The notes under the pieces were generated by a model. The model saw only the letters and a program-made list of their open reading frames with translations, was not told the origin of the DNA and made no database searches. Made by a program: the position numbers and the translations under genes. Positions 1 through 6,180 of a stretch of 11,284 nucleotides of DNA are shown here, one piece after another (positions within the stretch are counted from its first letter, which is position 1; each line of letters starts with the position of its first letter). The DNA comes from an uncultured bacterium (GTDB taxonomy: Bacteria; Cyanobacteriota; Vampirovibrionia; Gastranaerophilales; Gastranaerophilaceae): positions 1-11,284 of the forward strand of contig CALAWF010000042.1 in NCBI GenBank assembly GCA_937894665.1. The letters are read 5' to 3'.

Positions 1-1004
1 AATTGTTGTTTTATCATTTTACCATATTTTACTTTTTGTCCGCCAGCCCAGCACCATCCTGAATCAGCATCATCCATAAAGGCATCCATAAATGATTCAC
101 CATTTTGTGAAGAGTGGTACTTATTCCAACCTAACATTACTTTTACAGTTGCATCCGGACTTTGTCCCATAAATTCTAAGACTTCTTCCATTTTTGCATC
201 ATTTGTACCTAAGCCATCTGTTGCATCGTAGAACTGTTCTATAGCATCTTGATAGTCTGCAAAGTCATCTACTCCTTGATGTTCACCTTCTGTTGAAGAA
301 GCACCATCTGTTGTAGTTGAAGAAGCTGCAGTTCCTGTTTCACCTGATTGTTGAGTTGAATCTGTAGAACCAGTTGAAGAAGAACTATCTGTTGATGATG
401 AGCTATCAGTTGAAGAGTTTGCCTTGTTTATATCATTTATCAACTTAGCTGTATCTGTCAAAATAGGTCTTAAATTCTTTTCGATTTCCCCAACTTTTTG
501 ATATGCAGTTTGAGGATCAAGATCAGAAGATTCTGCAATTTTCTTCAATTCATCTTCTTGAGCCTTAATTTTATCTAACATATCATTAACTTGTTGTTTT
601 TGTTCATCAGTAATTTTTGGATTTTGCAATTGAGCTTCCAATGCTGATTTTGATTGTTGAATATTTCCTAAACAACGGTTCAAATTAGCACTTGTCATAT
701 TATTCAAAACCGGAGCAACTAATTGTGCTGTTCCTCTGCGAATTGCTTCTTGCCATCCAGGAGTGTTTGGTGAAGGGATACCGGAACTTATTGTAGCTCC
801 ACCAAATGGATTATTAGAAAAAATACTGGAACCACCACCGCACCAAGTTTGTTGAGCAACCGGATTCAATCCATAACCCACATTGTAACCTGAATATGGT
901 TCAATTGTAGCAACTTGAAGATCTCCACCAAAATTTGTTGTCATCATAGGCAAGTATCCATAATATGGAATGTTTGCAAATGTGTTAGTAGTAGCGTTCA
1001 ACAT
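1..1004 (-). CDS. Partial gene: coiled-coil protein with Ser/Thr-rich linker and annexin-like C-terminal segment
   Basis: I read 334 residues without a stop from the ATG at 1004-1002; the gene continues past the left edge. GGGGAAAATT lies just before the ATG and can act as a modest ribosome site. There is no signal peptide. Residues 1-90 are rich in Gly, Asn, Tyr and Pro. Residues 113-192 are helical with coiled-coil character (Gln/Lys/Glu-rich). Residues 196-240 are a low-complexity Ser/Thr/Asp/Gly linker. Residues 253-318 have the layout of an annexin repeat: a short helix, the loop GLGT (264-267), two more helices, and an acidic residue (Asp307) 40 residues after the loop threonine, close to the 38-residue spacing of classical annexin type II calcium sites. 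Coding sense is clear, function is unknown, and the annexin link is inferred from pattern only. It is divergent from the HTH gene at 1247. Confidence 0.85.
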   Translation of the reverse strand, partial: MLNATTNTFANIPYYGYLPMMTTNFGGDLQVATIEPYSGYNVGYGLNPVAQQTWCGGGSSIFSNNPFGGATISSGIPSPNTPGWQEAIRRGTAQLVAPVLNNMTSANLNRCLGNIQQSKSALEAQLQNPKITDEQKQQVNDMLDKIKAQEDELKKIAESSDLDPQTAYQKVGEIEKNLRPILTDTAKLINDINKANSSTDSSSSTDSSSSTGSTDSTQQSGETGTAASSTTTDGASSTEGEHQGVDDFADYQDAIEQFYDATDGLGTNDAKMEEVLEFMGQSPDATVKVMLGWNKYHSSQNGESFMDAFMDDADSGWCWAGGQKVKYGKMIKQQ

Positions 1005-1077
1005 AATTTTCCCCGATTCTTTATTTTCGTTCCCCGTACTTATATAAACAATTTTGCTTTTCAATAATTGCCTTTTT

Positions 1078-1189
1078 GTTTGCGTACACAAAAGTACTCA
1101 AATCGCAAACCCCCTGATTTATCTACATTTCAGACCTTAAATTTTATTGTTACAAATCTTAATATTATTAAAAAGGTCTAAAAATAGAC
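1078..1189. promoter_or_regulatory. Intergenic inverted repeats between divergent genes
   Basis: The 242-bp gap between the divergent genes contains three short inverted repeats: GTTTGCG (1078-1084) with CGCAAAC (1104-1110); AGACCTT (1132-1138) with AAGGTCT (1173-1179); and GTCTA (1176-1180) with TAGAC (1185-1189). They could be operators for the neighbouring HTH protein or for another regulator. The sequence alone does not prove binding, and short inverted repeats occur by chance in AT-rich DNA. I see no open frame of note here. Confidence 0.3.
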
Positions 1190-1206
1190 ATCCCAATAAT
1201 TAAAAA

Positions 1207-1240
1207 TCGAAATGAAATTATATGATTTTTATGCTATCAT
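1207..1240 (+). promoter_or_regulatory. Candidate promoter for the HTH gene, possibly giving a leaderless mRNA
   Basis: TCGAAA (1207-1212) and TATGCT (1230-1235) are 17 nt apart. A second -10-like box, TATCAT (1235-1240), ends 6 nt before the ATG at 1247. No Shine-Dalgarno is present between them and the start codon. If the second box is used, transcription would begin at or next to the ATG. Confidence 0.4.
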
Positions 1241-1246
1241 TTTGCC

Positions 1247-1651
1247 ATGCAAACATTAGCTAGATTTATACAGAATAAAAGAAACGAATTAGGTTTAACA
1301 CAAAAAGGCTTAGCAATTGCCGCTAACATTCCGCTTGAGGATGTCGAAGAAGTTGAAGCAGGTAAGGAACTATTTTTGCCTGTAACAGTTCGTCAAGCAC
1401 TCGCAAAAGTTCTAAAATGCGAACCATCTGAAATAAAAAAACTCGAAAAAGATATTGCAAGTGATATTGTTTCACCGGAAATCATTGAAAGTTTAAAACA
1501 ATTGATTCTAAATGGGGCAGGCGGATTAAAGTGTCCACGTTGCGGAGCTCCGCTAGATACAAGAATTGCAAGAATGTATGATTTGGAAGATAATCTAGTA
1601 CTTCACCCAAAAGCTCATTGTACTAAATGCCCGTTCCAAATTCATTCCTAA
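1247..1651 (+). CDS. XRE-type helix-turn-helix protein with C-terminal zinc ribbon
   Basis: This is a 134-residue cytoplasmic protein. Residues 4-66 fit a Cro/C1-type (XRE) HTH: a helix with FIQNKRNELGLTQ, a second helix with LAIAANIP, and a following helix ending near LKCEPSEI. The C-terminus carries CPRCG (96-100) and CTKC (125-128), a four-cysteine arrangement that should bind one zinc. XRE domains normally bind operator DNA as dimers; the zinc ribbon could stabilise the fold or contact nucleic acid or another protein. The ATG has no Shine-Dalgarno but a -10-like box sits directly upstream. It is transcribed alone, divergent from the annexin-like gene and closed by a strong terminator, so a role as local regulator is plausible but unproven. 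The target is unknown. Confidence 0.9.
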   Translation: MQTLARFIQNKRNELGLTQKGLAIAANIPLEDVEEVEAGKELFLPVTVRQALAKVLKCEPSEIKKLEKDIASDIVSPEIIESLKQLILNGAGGLKCPRCGAPLDTRIARMYDLEDNLVLHPKAHCTKCPFQIHS

Positions 1652-1670
1652 GACATTATTTATAAGTAAT

Positions 1671-1704
1671 AAAAAACAGCCCTCTAAATAAGAGAGCTGT
1701 TTTT
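1671..1704. terminator. Bidirectional intrinsic terminator between convergent genes
   Basis: The arms AAAAACAGC and GCTGTTTTT pair over 9 bp, extended by CTCT/AGAG, with an AAATA loop (1686-1690). A T-run follows on the plus strand and, because the outer arm is A-rich, also on the minus strand. It lies between the stops of the convergent HTH and permease genes and can serve both. Confidence 0.9.
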
Positions 1705-1718
1705 CTATGTAAAATTCT

Positions 1719-3038
1719 CTAATGCAAAAATCTTAGATAAATATAAGCTGTAGAAATTGCTAAAGATATTGCAACAACCGCAACTCCATATTTCAAAAAT
1801 CTCATAAATGCAATAGGATGACCTGATTTTGCTGCATTTTCAGAAACAATAACATTTGCAGCAGCTCCGATTATTGTCATATTGCCGCCAAGACAAGCAC
1901 CTAAAGACAATGCCCACCACAAAGGATAAGCGTAAGATGCACCCATTGTTTTTTCAATTTCTACAAGCATTGGTGCCATTGTTGCTGTATAGGGAATATT
2001 ATCAATAATTCCGGAAATTACACCTGAAGCCCAAAGAATTATCATTGACGTAGCAGCCTGAGAACCTTGAGTAACCTTCAAAATCCATTCAGCCATCAAT
2101 TTGATACCACCTGAGGCTTCTAAACCTCCAATAATGATAAATAATCCGATAAAGAAGAATATTGTATTCCATTCAACATCTTGCAAAATATCGTTTGGTT
2201 TTTCAAAGATTAGCAAAATACTTGCACCGAGCATTGCAACAACACAAGTTTCTATATGTATTACGTCATGTAACATAAATCCTAAAATTACCAAAGCTAA
2301 GATTAAAGTAGAGCGAATCATCAAGGCTCTATCTGTAATAGTATGTGAATTGTCTATATTAGCAACTTCATTCATTTTATCTTGAGAAGCATGAAGTTTT
2401 TTTCTAAAAATAAACGTTAAAATAAAGAGAACAACGCACATAATCACAAGAATTACAGGAGTTAATTCTTTTATAAAATCCATAAATGATAAACCGCCGG
2501 CACTACCAATAATAATATTTGGAGGATCGCCAATCAAAGTAGCCGTTCCACCGATATTAGATGAAAAAATTTCAGTTAGCAAAAACGGAATAGGGTCAAT
2601 ATCAAGTTTTTTAGCAATTGCAAAAGTTATCGGCATAATCAAAATTACAGTTGTAACGTTATCCAAAAAAGCACTCGTAATCGCTGTAAACACCCCCAAA
2701 GCACAAAGAACTTTAATCGGATGTCCTTTTGTGAATTTTAAAAGTTCATTGGCAATCCAATTAAAAACGCCGCTCCGTGTGGTAATTGAAACAATTATCA
2801 TCATTGATACAAGCAAAAATATTACATTAAAATCAATAAAATTGATAAAGTAATGAGGATTTATTGCATCCCCCAACACTTTTGTTTGGCTAACTAACCC
2901 AAGTACAATTGTCAATGCTCCACCAAGCAAAGCAATTGTAACCTTAGGAATTCTCTCAAGTGCAATAAAAATATAAGCAAGAATCAATAAACTTGCAGAA
3001 ATTAAAACACTATGAGAAGAAATAAAAGAGCTTATCAT
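1719..3038 (-). CDS. ArsB/NhaD-type ion permease (IT superfamily)
   Basis: This is a 439-residue integral membrane protein with about ten to twelve hydrophobic segments, the usual length for ArsB/NhaD permeases. The two-fold internal repeat of the IT superfamily is visible: FLDNVTT (124-130) matches IDNIPYTAT (345-353), and NIGGTATLIGDPPNII (161-176) matches LGGNMTIIGAAANVIV (383-398). The Asp-Asn pairs and Gly-rich loops form the ion or substrate site in relatives. Related proteins export arsenite or exchange Na+/H+, and others resemble the eukaryotic P protein. No arsR, arsA or arsC is nearby, so a specific arsenic role is not supported and a cation or organic-anion role is equally possible. 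The start is fixed by a strong GGAGGT ribosome site 6 nt before the ATG. TATAAT (minus strand, 3105-3110) is a possible -10 box. Confidence 0.93.
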   Translation of the reverse strand: MISSFISSHSVLISASLLILAYIFIALERIPKVTIALLGGALTIVLGLVSQTKVLGDAINPHYFINFIDFNVIFLLVSMMIIVSITTRSGVFNWIANELLKFTKGHPIKVLCALGVFTAITSAFLDNVTTVILIMPITFAIAKKLDIDPIPFLLTEIFSSNIGGTATLIGDPPNIIIGSAGGLSFMDFIKELTPVILVIMCVVLFILTFIFRKKLHASQDKMNEVANIDNSHTITDRALMIRSTLILALVILGFMLHDVIHIETCVVAMLGASILLIFEKPNDILQDVEWNTIFFFIGLFIIIGGLEASGGIKLMAEWILKVTQGSQAATSMIILWASGVISGIIDNIPYTATMAPMLVEIEKTMGASYAYPLWWALSLGACLGGNMTIIGAAANVIVSENAAKSGHPIAFMRFLKYGVAVVAISLAISTAYIYLRFLH

Positions 3039-3181
3039 GCACTACCTCCTCATCTGCTAATATAAGCCTTTTGACCTAATAAATTTCTCCACAACTATTT
3101 TAACATTATACATAAATAAAGCAATAGGATTTTTGTTTATACTATAATTTATTTATTAAAATTGTATTTAATGTAATTTTA

Positions 3182-3237
3182 AGAGAGGATACAATAACCC
3201 CTCTCTATAACCCTCTTCCTCTAGAGAGGGTACAATA
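3182..3237. repeat. Direct repeat with two mutually exclusive hairpins upstream of tRNA-Leu
   Basis: AGAGAGGATACAATA (3182-3196) and AGAGAGGGTACAATA (3223-3237) match at 14 of 15 positions with a 41-nt period. Between them CCCTCTCT (3199-3206) can pair either with the upstream AGAGAGG (3182-3188) or perfectly with the downstream AGAGAGGG (3223-3230). CCCTCT (3211-3216) can also pair with AGAGGG (3225-3230). This C/T-then-G/A layout resembles a dispersed intergenic repeat, but no second copy is present in the window. The TACAAT/TATAAT at its right end could also act as a -10 box for the tRNA. Confidence 0.6.
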
Positions 3238-3241
3238 TAAT
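3231..3241 (+). promoter_or_regulatory. Candidate -10 box for tRNA-Leu
   Basis: TACAAT (3231-3236) runs into a perfect TATAAT (3236-3241) just before the tRNA 5' end at 3246. The first box would start transcription a few bases before the mature 5' end; the second would start inside the tRNA. No convincing -35 is seen, so the assignment is weak. Confidence 0.3.
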
Positions 3242-3245
3242 AAAT

Positions 3246-3328
3246 GTCGAAGTGGTGGAATTGGTAGACACGCACGATTCAGGTTCGTGTAGCGAAAGCT
3301 ATTGAGGGTTCGAGTCCCTTCTTCGATA
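3246..3328 (+). tRNA. tRNA-Leu, anticodon CAG (reads CUG)
   Basis: The acceptor stem is GTCGAAG (3246-3252) with CTTCGAT (3321-3327), with one G-T pair, and the discriminator base is A3328, as expected for leucine tRNAs. The D arm contains the TGG...GGTAGAC pattern. The anticodon stem CACGA/TCGTG encloses TTCAGGT, placing anticodon CAG at 3280-3282. A long variable arm, as in class II tRNAs, follows, with GTAGC/GCTAT pairing. The T arm is GAGGG-TTCGAGT-CCCTT. CCA is not encoded, so it must be added by the nucleotidyltransferase. Eight T residues follow directly (3329-3336) and may help end transcription. Confidence 0.97.
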
Positions 3329-3342
3329 TTTTTTTTATTGTA

Positions 3343-3378
3343 AAAAACTTTTGTCTTGGAACTCTCACTTAAGTTTTT
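3343..3378. terminator. Weak inverted repeat between tRNA-Leu and the convergent NTF2-like gene
   Basis: AAAAACTT (3343-3350) and AAGTTTTT (3371-3378) form an 8-bp AT-rich stem with a 20-nt loop, placed between a plus-strand tRNA and the end of a minus-strand gene. The T-rich arm suits an intrinsic terminator in both directions, but the stem is weak and the loop long. Confidence 0.35.
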
Positions 3379-3387
3379 GAAATAACT

Positions 3388-3771
3388 TTACCCCTCGGGC
3401 GACCAATGAATATTGCTGAATTTCCAGCCGTCATCACGAAGAACAATGAATTGAGTTTCTCGACCTTGAGCATGAATTTCGTCATTTGTATCTTTTCTTA
3501 TGGCATAAAAATCCCAGCGGAATTCTAAAAAAGCCGTATTTCCATAATATTTTATCATTATGTCTTTTAGCTTAAAGTTCCTTTTGGAAAAAAGTTCACT
3601 CATCAACCCTAGGCGAAAATGCTCCATTATTTCATCAAATCCTATAGCATAACCTTTGGGATGAATAAAAGAGATTGAACCTTCCCTATCCCATATTTCT
3701 CGAGCAAGTTCCTCATTTGCAGTATTAACAGACTCGACATATTTTTTTAATAACGCATCAATTCTTTCCAT
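3388..3771 (-). CDS. NTF2-like / SnoaL-like fold protein
   Basis: A 127-residue cytoplasmic protein whose pattern fits the SnoaL/NTF2-like cone fold: an N-terminal helix (ERIDALLKKYVESVN), then a SFIHPKGYAIGFDEIMEHF segment typical of the start of the pocket, and a C-terminal antiparallel sheet ending in FIVLRDDGWKFSNIHWS. In this family the cavity holds small ligands or substrates; members include isomerases, dehydratase-like enzymes and polyketide cyclases, and many have no known activity. I cannot name a substrate. The ATG at 3771 is preferred; a TTG two codons upstream (3777) is possible. Neither has a Shine-Dalgarno, but TATGCT lies 11 nt before the ATG, the same distance as in the HTH gene at 1247. 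It follows the coiled-coil gene by 40 nt. Confidence 0.85.
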   Translation of the reverse strand: MERIDALLKKYVESVNTANEELAREIWDREGSISFIHPKGYAIGFDEIMEHFRLGLMSELFSKRNFKLKDIMIKYYGNTAFLEFRWDFYAIRKDTNDEIHAQGRETQFIVLRDDGWKFSNIHWSPEG

Positions 3772-3811
3772 AATCAAAGTCTAGCATAAAAGAACGGCAT
3801 ATAGCTATAAA

Positions 3812-4192
3812 TTATACCTCTAAATCAAGCATTGAAGTTTGATTTTTATAACACGCTATTTTCACATCACGAATATTTGATTGAAGTTCAAACATCTCAA
3901 ATTGAAGACGTTCTATTTCTGCTTCAAATTCTGCAATTCTTGAACTATTTGCAGGTAGAGATTTACGGAATTCTAATTTTTTAATTTGCCAATTAATACT
4001 GGCTATTTGGCTTTTTAACCCTTTAATTTCATTAGCAGATATTGAATCCAATTCTAGTTTTGGACCTTTGAAATCTTTTGCAGGAACAAGTCTTGAAGGT
4101 TTAACGCCTTTTTTCATTAAATTTCTCATTTCGCCAGTCATTACCTGGGTAAAACCACCTTTTGTTGCAACCATTACTCGAGTATATTCCAT
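3812..4192 (-). CDS. Unrecognised coiled-coil protein
   Basis: This 126-residue protein is not one I recognise. Residues 1-45 are basic, with a KKGVKPSRLVPAKDF stretch; residues 52-110 are strongly heptad-like (EIKGLKSQIASINWQIKKLEF and IAEFEAEIERLQFEMFELQ), interrupted near LPANSS at 79-84, so a helical hairpin or dimeric coiled coil is likely. There is one cysteine (114) and no signal peptide. The ATG at 4192 is chosen because AAAAGGA sits 7 nt upstream. The frame stays open to a TTG at 4270, which would add a hydrophobic stretch, but that start overlaps the terminator of the upstream gene and has no ribosome site. Its stop codon overlaps a TATAAT on the minus strand that could serve the next gene. 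Confidence 0.75.
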   Translation of the reverse strand: MEYTRVMVATKGGFTQVMTGEMRNLMKKGVKPSRLVPAKDFKGPKLELDSISANEIKGLKSQIASINWQIKKLEFRKSLPANSSRIAEFEAEIERLQFEMFELQSNIRDVKIACYKNQTSMLDLEV

Positions 4193-4199
4193 ATCCAAA

Positions 4200-4206
4200 T
4201 CCTTTT
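4200..4206 (-). promoter_or_regulatory. Ribosome binding site deciding the start of the coiled-coil gene
   Basis: AAAAGGA ends 7 nt before the ATG at 4192. It supports the shorter start over the upstream TTG at 4270. Confidence 0.7.
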
Positions 4207-4267
4207 TATTAATAACTACTGCTACAAGAACTATAAAACTCGTAAAAATAAAATTTGCTAATAAAAT

Positions 4268-4291
4268 CAAAGACCCGAAATCGGGTCTTTG
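4268..4291 (-). terminator. Intrinsic terminator of the small charged-helix gene
   Basis: CAAAGACCCGA (4268-4278) pairs perfectly with TCGGGTCTTTG (4281-4291). On the minus strand the stem is followed by a T-rich run (ATTTTATT). It lies 21 nt after the stop at 4313, separating this gene from the coiled-coil gene downstream. Confidence 0.85.
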
Positions 4292-4312
4292 GATAGGATT
4301 TAGGATTTCAAA

Positions 4313-4507
4313 TTAAGCATCTTCTTTTTTATCTTTACGTTCTGCTAATTTTTCATCTATTTTTTCTTTTGCTTCATGAGCTTTTTCTTTTAATTTTTCT
4401 GCTCCTTCTTTTATATCTTCTTTCAGTTCACAGGCTTTTTCTTCCACAAGTTCTGCCGTATCATGAAGTTTTTCTTTCATTGTCTTTTTATCATCGTCAT
4501 TGTGCAT
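4313..4507 (-). CDS. Small highly charged LEA-like helical protein
   Basis: A 64-residue protein of almost only Lys, Glu, Asp, Ala and Leu, predicted as one long amphipathic helix. The segments EKLHDTAELVEEKACELKED and AEKLKEKAHEAKEKIDEK show the roughly 11-residue periodicity of LEA group 3 and apolipoprotein-like helices. Such proteins are commonly linked to desiccation or envelope stress, but that role is an analogy. One cysteine (residue 25) is conspicuous. The start at 4507 has an excellent AAAGGAG 7 nt upstream; a longer frame to 4621 reads into the preceding terminator and is rejected. The gene sits between two terminators, so it is probably transcribed alone from the 100-bp upstream gap. 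That gap contains an inverted repeat TTGTTC (4526-4531)/GAACAA (4547-4552) that might be a binding site. Confidence 0.8.
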   Translation of the reverse strand: MHNDDDKKTMKEKLHDTAELVEEKACELKEDIKEGAEKLKEKAHEAKEKIDEKLAERKDKKEDA

Positions 4508-4514
4508 AATATAA

Positions 4515-4521
4515 CTCCTTT
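4515..4521 (-). promoter_or_regulatory. Strong ribosome binding site for the LEA-like gene
   Basis: AAAGGAG on the minus strand, 7 nt before the ATG at 4507. It decides the start and excludes the 38-residue upstream extension. Confidence 0.85.
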
Positions 4522-4608
4522 CATTTTGTTCAATATTATTATTTACGAACAATCCCGAAATTTTATGCGAAAAACGGGTAATAAATACAAAAATTGAGTC
4601 CGGTAGAC

Positions 4609-4644
4609 AAAAGCCCCTCATCTACTGTAGATGAGGGGCTTTTT
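4609..4644. terminator. Strong intrinsic terminator closing the BlaI-type operon
   Basis: AAAAGCCCCTCATCTA pairs with TAGATGAGGGGCTTTT around a 3-nt centre, a GC-rich stem of about 16 bp flanked by A and T runs on both sides. It starts 45 nt beyond the stop of the serpin-like gene (4690) on the minus strand and would stop that transcript. It also isolates the LEA-like gene. Confidence 0.92.
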
Positions 4645-4689
4645 AAGGTTTGTTATTCTCACTCGAGTTCAGCACTTATTTACAACAGA

Positions 4690-5796
4690 TTAATTTCTAC
4701 CTGTTTTATTTAATGTTTCTACATCTGATACTTTCATTGCATAATACGGAGTGTTTTGTCCTTTTTCAGTTAGGAACAATACAAAATTATCCATAAAATA
4801 GAAATGACGACCGTTATCTGGGCGAAGTGATGTCATGCGAACCATTACAGCAGCTTCACTTTTCAACTTAACACCTTCATTATTCATTTTGAAATCAACT
4901 GTTTCAATTGAACGGTCAATTTTGAAATTGGTTCTTCTAATGTCTCTTCCTTCAACTTCAGGGAAGTTAGTTTCTTGATACAAACTGATTTCCGGAACCA
5001 TCAATTCATCTTCTTTAACAAATTTCTTATTGCCATGATATTTTGATGTTTTTTCATTTAATTCAGAATAATATTTTGAGAAAGTTTTATCTTCATTTGT
5101 TCTATACAAAATAACTTCATCTTTATCCTTTGTGAATAATTTAACTGCAAAATCTTCTGAATTCTTATAGAATAAGACTTTTACATTTTTATATAATTTC
5201 TTATTACTAGAATCATTTATACCAAAGTATTGGACATTATAATTATAATTTTTTGCAAACGGAGCTTCTGCAAGTTTGTCAAACGCTTGCAAAAATTTGA
5301 AATCTTTTTTCAACATTGCATATACAAACAATCGTTGTCCGTCTTTTGTCCAATCAAAAGAATCCAAAATATCACTTGTTTCATTGAATTTTTCTTTGAT
5401 GCCTTTTTCAATTTCTTTTTTCAATTCAGGTGAAACAGGACCATACTTTGTATAATAAGATTTATCACTGATATTAGATTTTTTGAAAGACTGTTTGTTT
5501 AAATCTTTAACAACTTTAGGAGTATCACCTACAAAACGAATCGGACCATAAATAATATTATCCATTAATTCATTCCAAACAATTTGGAAAGTTCCAACCC
5601 AAATTCTGTTTTGAGCATTACTTTCGGTTGACATTGTAGGAACAATTTCGATAGGTTTAACCTCTTCCACAGATTCAGTTTGTTCAACTTTAACTTCCGG
5701 AGTTGCAGGTTTAACCTTGTTTTTCTTATCTGACGCAACAACAGGCAAACTTGCAAGAAGTACTGCCAATACGCCCAAAGTTAACAACTTTTTCAT
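4690..5796 (-). CDS. Exported protein with serpin-like architecture
   Basis: A 368-residue protein with a signal peptide (residues 1-21, KK then a hydrophobic core, ending VVAS), a Lys/Glu/Pro linker (23-55) and a folded domain. Its C-terminal half follows the order of serpin sheet strands: EVILYRT (227-233), LMVPEISLYQETNFPEV (265-281), a helix-strand FKIDRSIETVDFKMNNEG (291-308), an Ala-containing hinge-like segment LKSEAAVMV (311-319), a short exposed loop (320-331) and a closing pair FYFMDNFVLFLTEK and TPYYAMKVSD. Serpins are suicide inhibitors of proteases; here the hinge is diverged, with Val-Lys-Leu-Lys between the Gly and Ser-Glu-Ala-Ala, so inhibitory function is uncertain. The homology call is pattern-based inference. 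AAGGAG precedes the ATG, which overlaps the previous stop as ATGA, so translation is coupled. Last gene of the operon. Confidence 0.85.
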   Translation of the reverse strand: MKKLLTLGVLAVLLASLPVVASDKKNKVKPATPEVKVEQTESVEEVKPIEIVPTMSTESNAQNRIWVGTFQIVWNELMDNIIYGPIRFVGDTPKVVKDLNKQSFKKSNISDKSYYTKYGPVSPELKKEIEKGIKEKFNETSDILDSFDWTKDGQRLFVYAMLKKDFKFLQAFDKLAEAPFAKNYNYNVQYFGINDSSNKKLYKNVKVLFYKNSEDFAVKLFTKDKDEVILYRTNEDKTFSKYYSELNEKTSKYHGNKKFVKEDELMVPEISLYQETNFPEVEGRDIRRTNFKIDRSIETVDFKMNNEGVKLKSEAAVMVRMTSLRPDNGRHFYFMDNFVLFLTEKGQNTPYYAMKVSDVETLNKTGRN

Positions 5797-6176
5797 TTTT
5801 TTCTCCTTCTATCTATATTCAACATTTTGAAAAAACTTTTCAAAAAACCTCCCGCAGTATTCTTATGAAGAATTGGTGCAGAGTCGTAGAATTTTTTATA
5901 GTTTTCTATAATATTTTGGGGCAAAGACTCACCTTTTTCAAGAGTATAAGACAAAAATTCTATATAATCATCTTGTTCTTCTTTATATAAAGCATCGCGA
6001 TTTCTCAAATCCTCATCGGCTTCATAATGAATTAAAGCATGATAAGCCGCAATAAGACTTTCATCCTCCGTATCTTTGGGATAAGCAAGCATTGCATCCC
6101 GAACACAAAGGCTACCAATCCGCACAAGTCTAAGCAAATTAGCGACTTTTTGTCTATCTTCTATATTTTCAGACAT
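5793..6176 (-). CDS. Unrecognised small helical protein in the BlaI-type operon
   Basis: A 127-residue soluble protein that I do not recognise. It is mostly helical and acidic in the middle (YEADEDLRNRDALYKEEQDDYIEF is one long charged stretch), and ends in a basic, amphipathic tail (FLKSFFKMLNIDRRRKK) that could touch a membrane or nucleic acid. No signal peptide or metal motif is visible. It begins 4 nt after the repressor gene's stop and has no clear Shine-Dalgarno, so it probably relies on translational coupling. Its own stop overlaps the start of the exported serpin-like gene (ATGA). The tight packing implies that all three proteins act in one process, but the part played by this one cannot be read from sequence. 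Confidence 0.88.
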   Translation of the reverse strand: MSENIEDRQKVANLLRLVRIGSLCVRDAMLAYPKDTEDESLIAAYHALIHYEADEDLRNRDALYKEEQDDYIEFLSYTLEKGESLPQNIIENYKKFYDSAPILHKNTAGGFLKSFFKMLNIDRRRKK

Positions 6177-6180
6177 AATC

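Noticed and set aside
2101..2385. Open frame on the plus strand
   Set aside because: It lies fully inside the permease gene on the opposite strand, has no ribosome site, and its residues (Ile, Lys, Ser-rich) mirror the hydrophobic codons of that gene.
1719..3038. Naming the permease arsB
   Set aside because: No arsenic genes are adjacent and the superfamily includes Na+/H+ and other carriers; the sequence does not decide the substrate.
3182..3237. CRISPR array or tandem-repeat locus
   Set aside because: Only two repeat units of 15 nt with one intervening stretch, which itself pairs with the repeats; no further units or cas genes.
4193..4270. Hydrophobic N-terminal extension of the coiled-coil protein from a TTG start
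   Set aside because: The TTG lies in the terminator of the previous gene and lacks a ribosome site, while the ATG at 4192 has one.
4068..4316. Open frame on the plus strand covering the coiled-coil gene and the terminator
   Set aside because: It overlaps a better-supported gene and reads through the hairpin at 4268-4291.
4508..4621. N-terminal extension of the LEA-like protein
   Set aside because: It would begin inside the terminator hairpin at 4609-4644, has different composition from the rest, and the internal ATG has the strong AAAGGAG.
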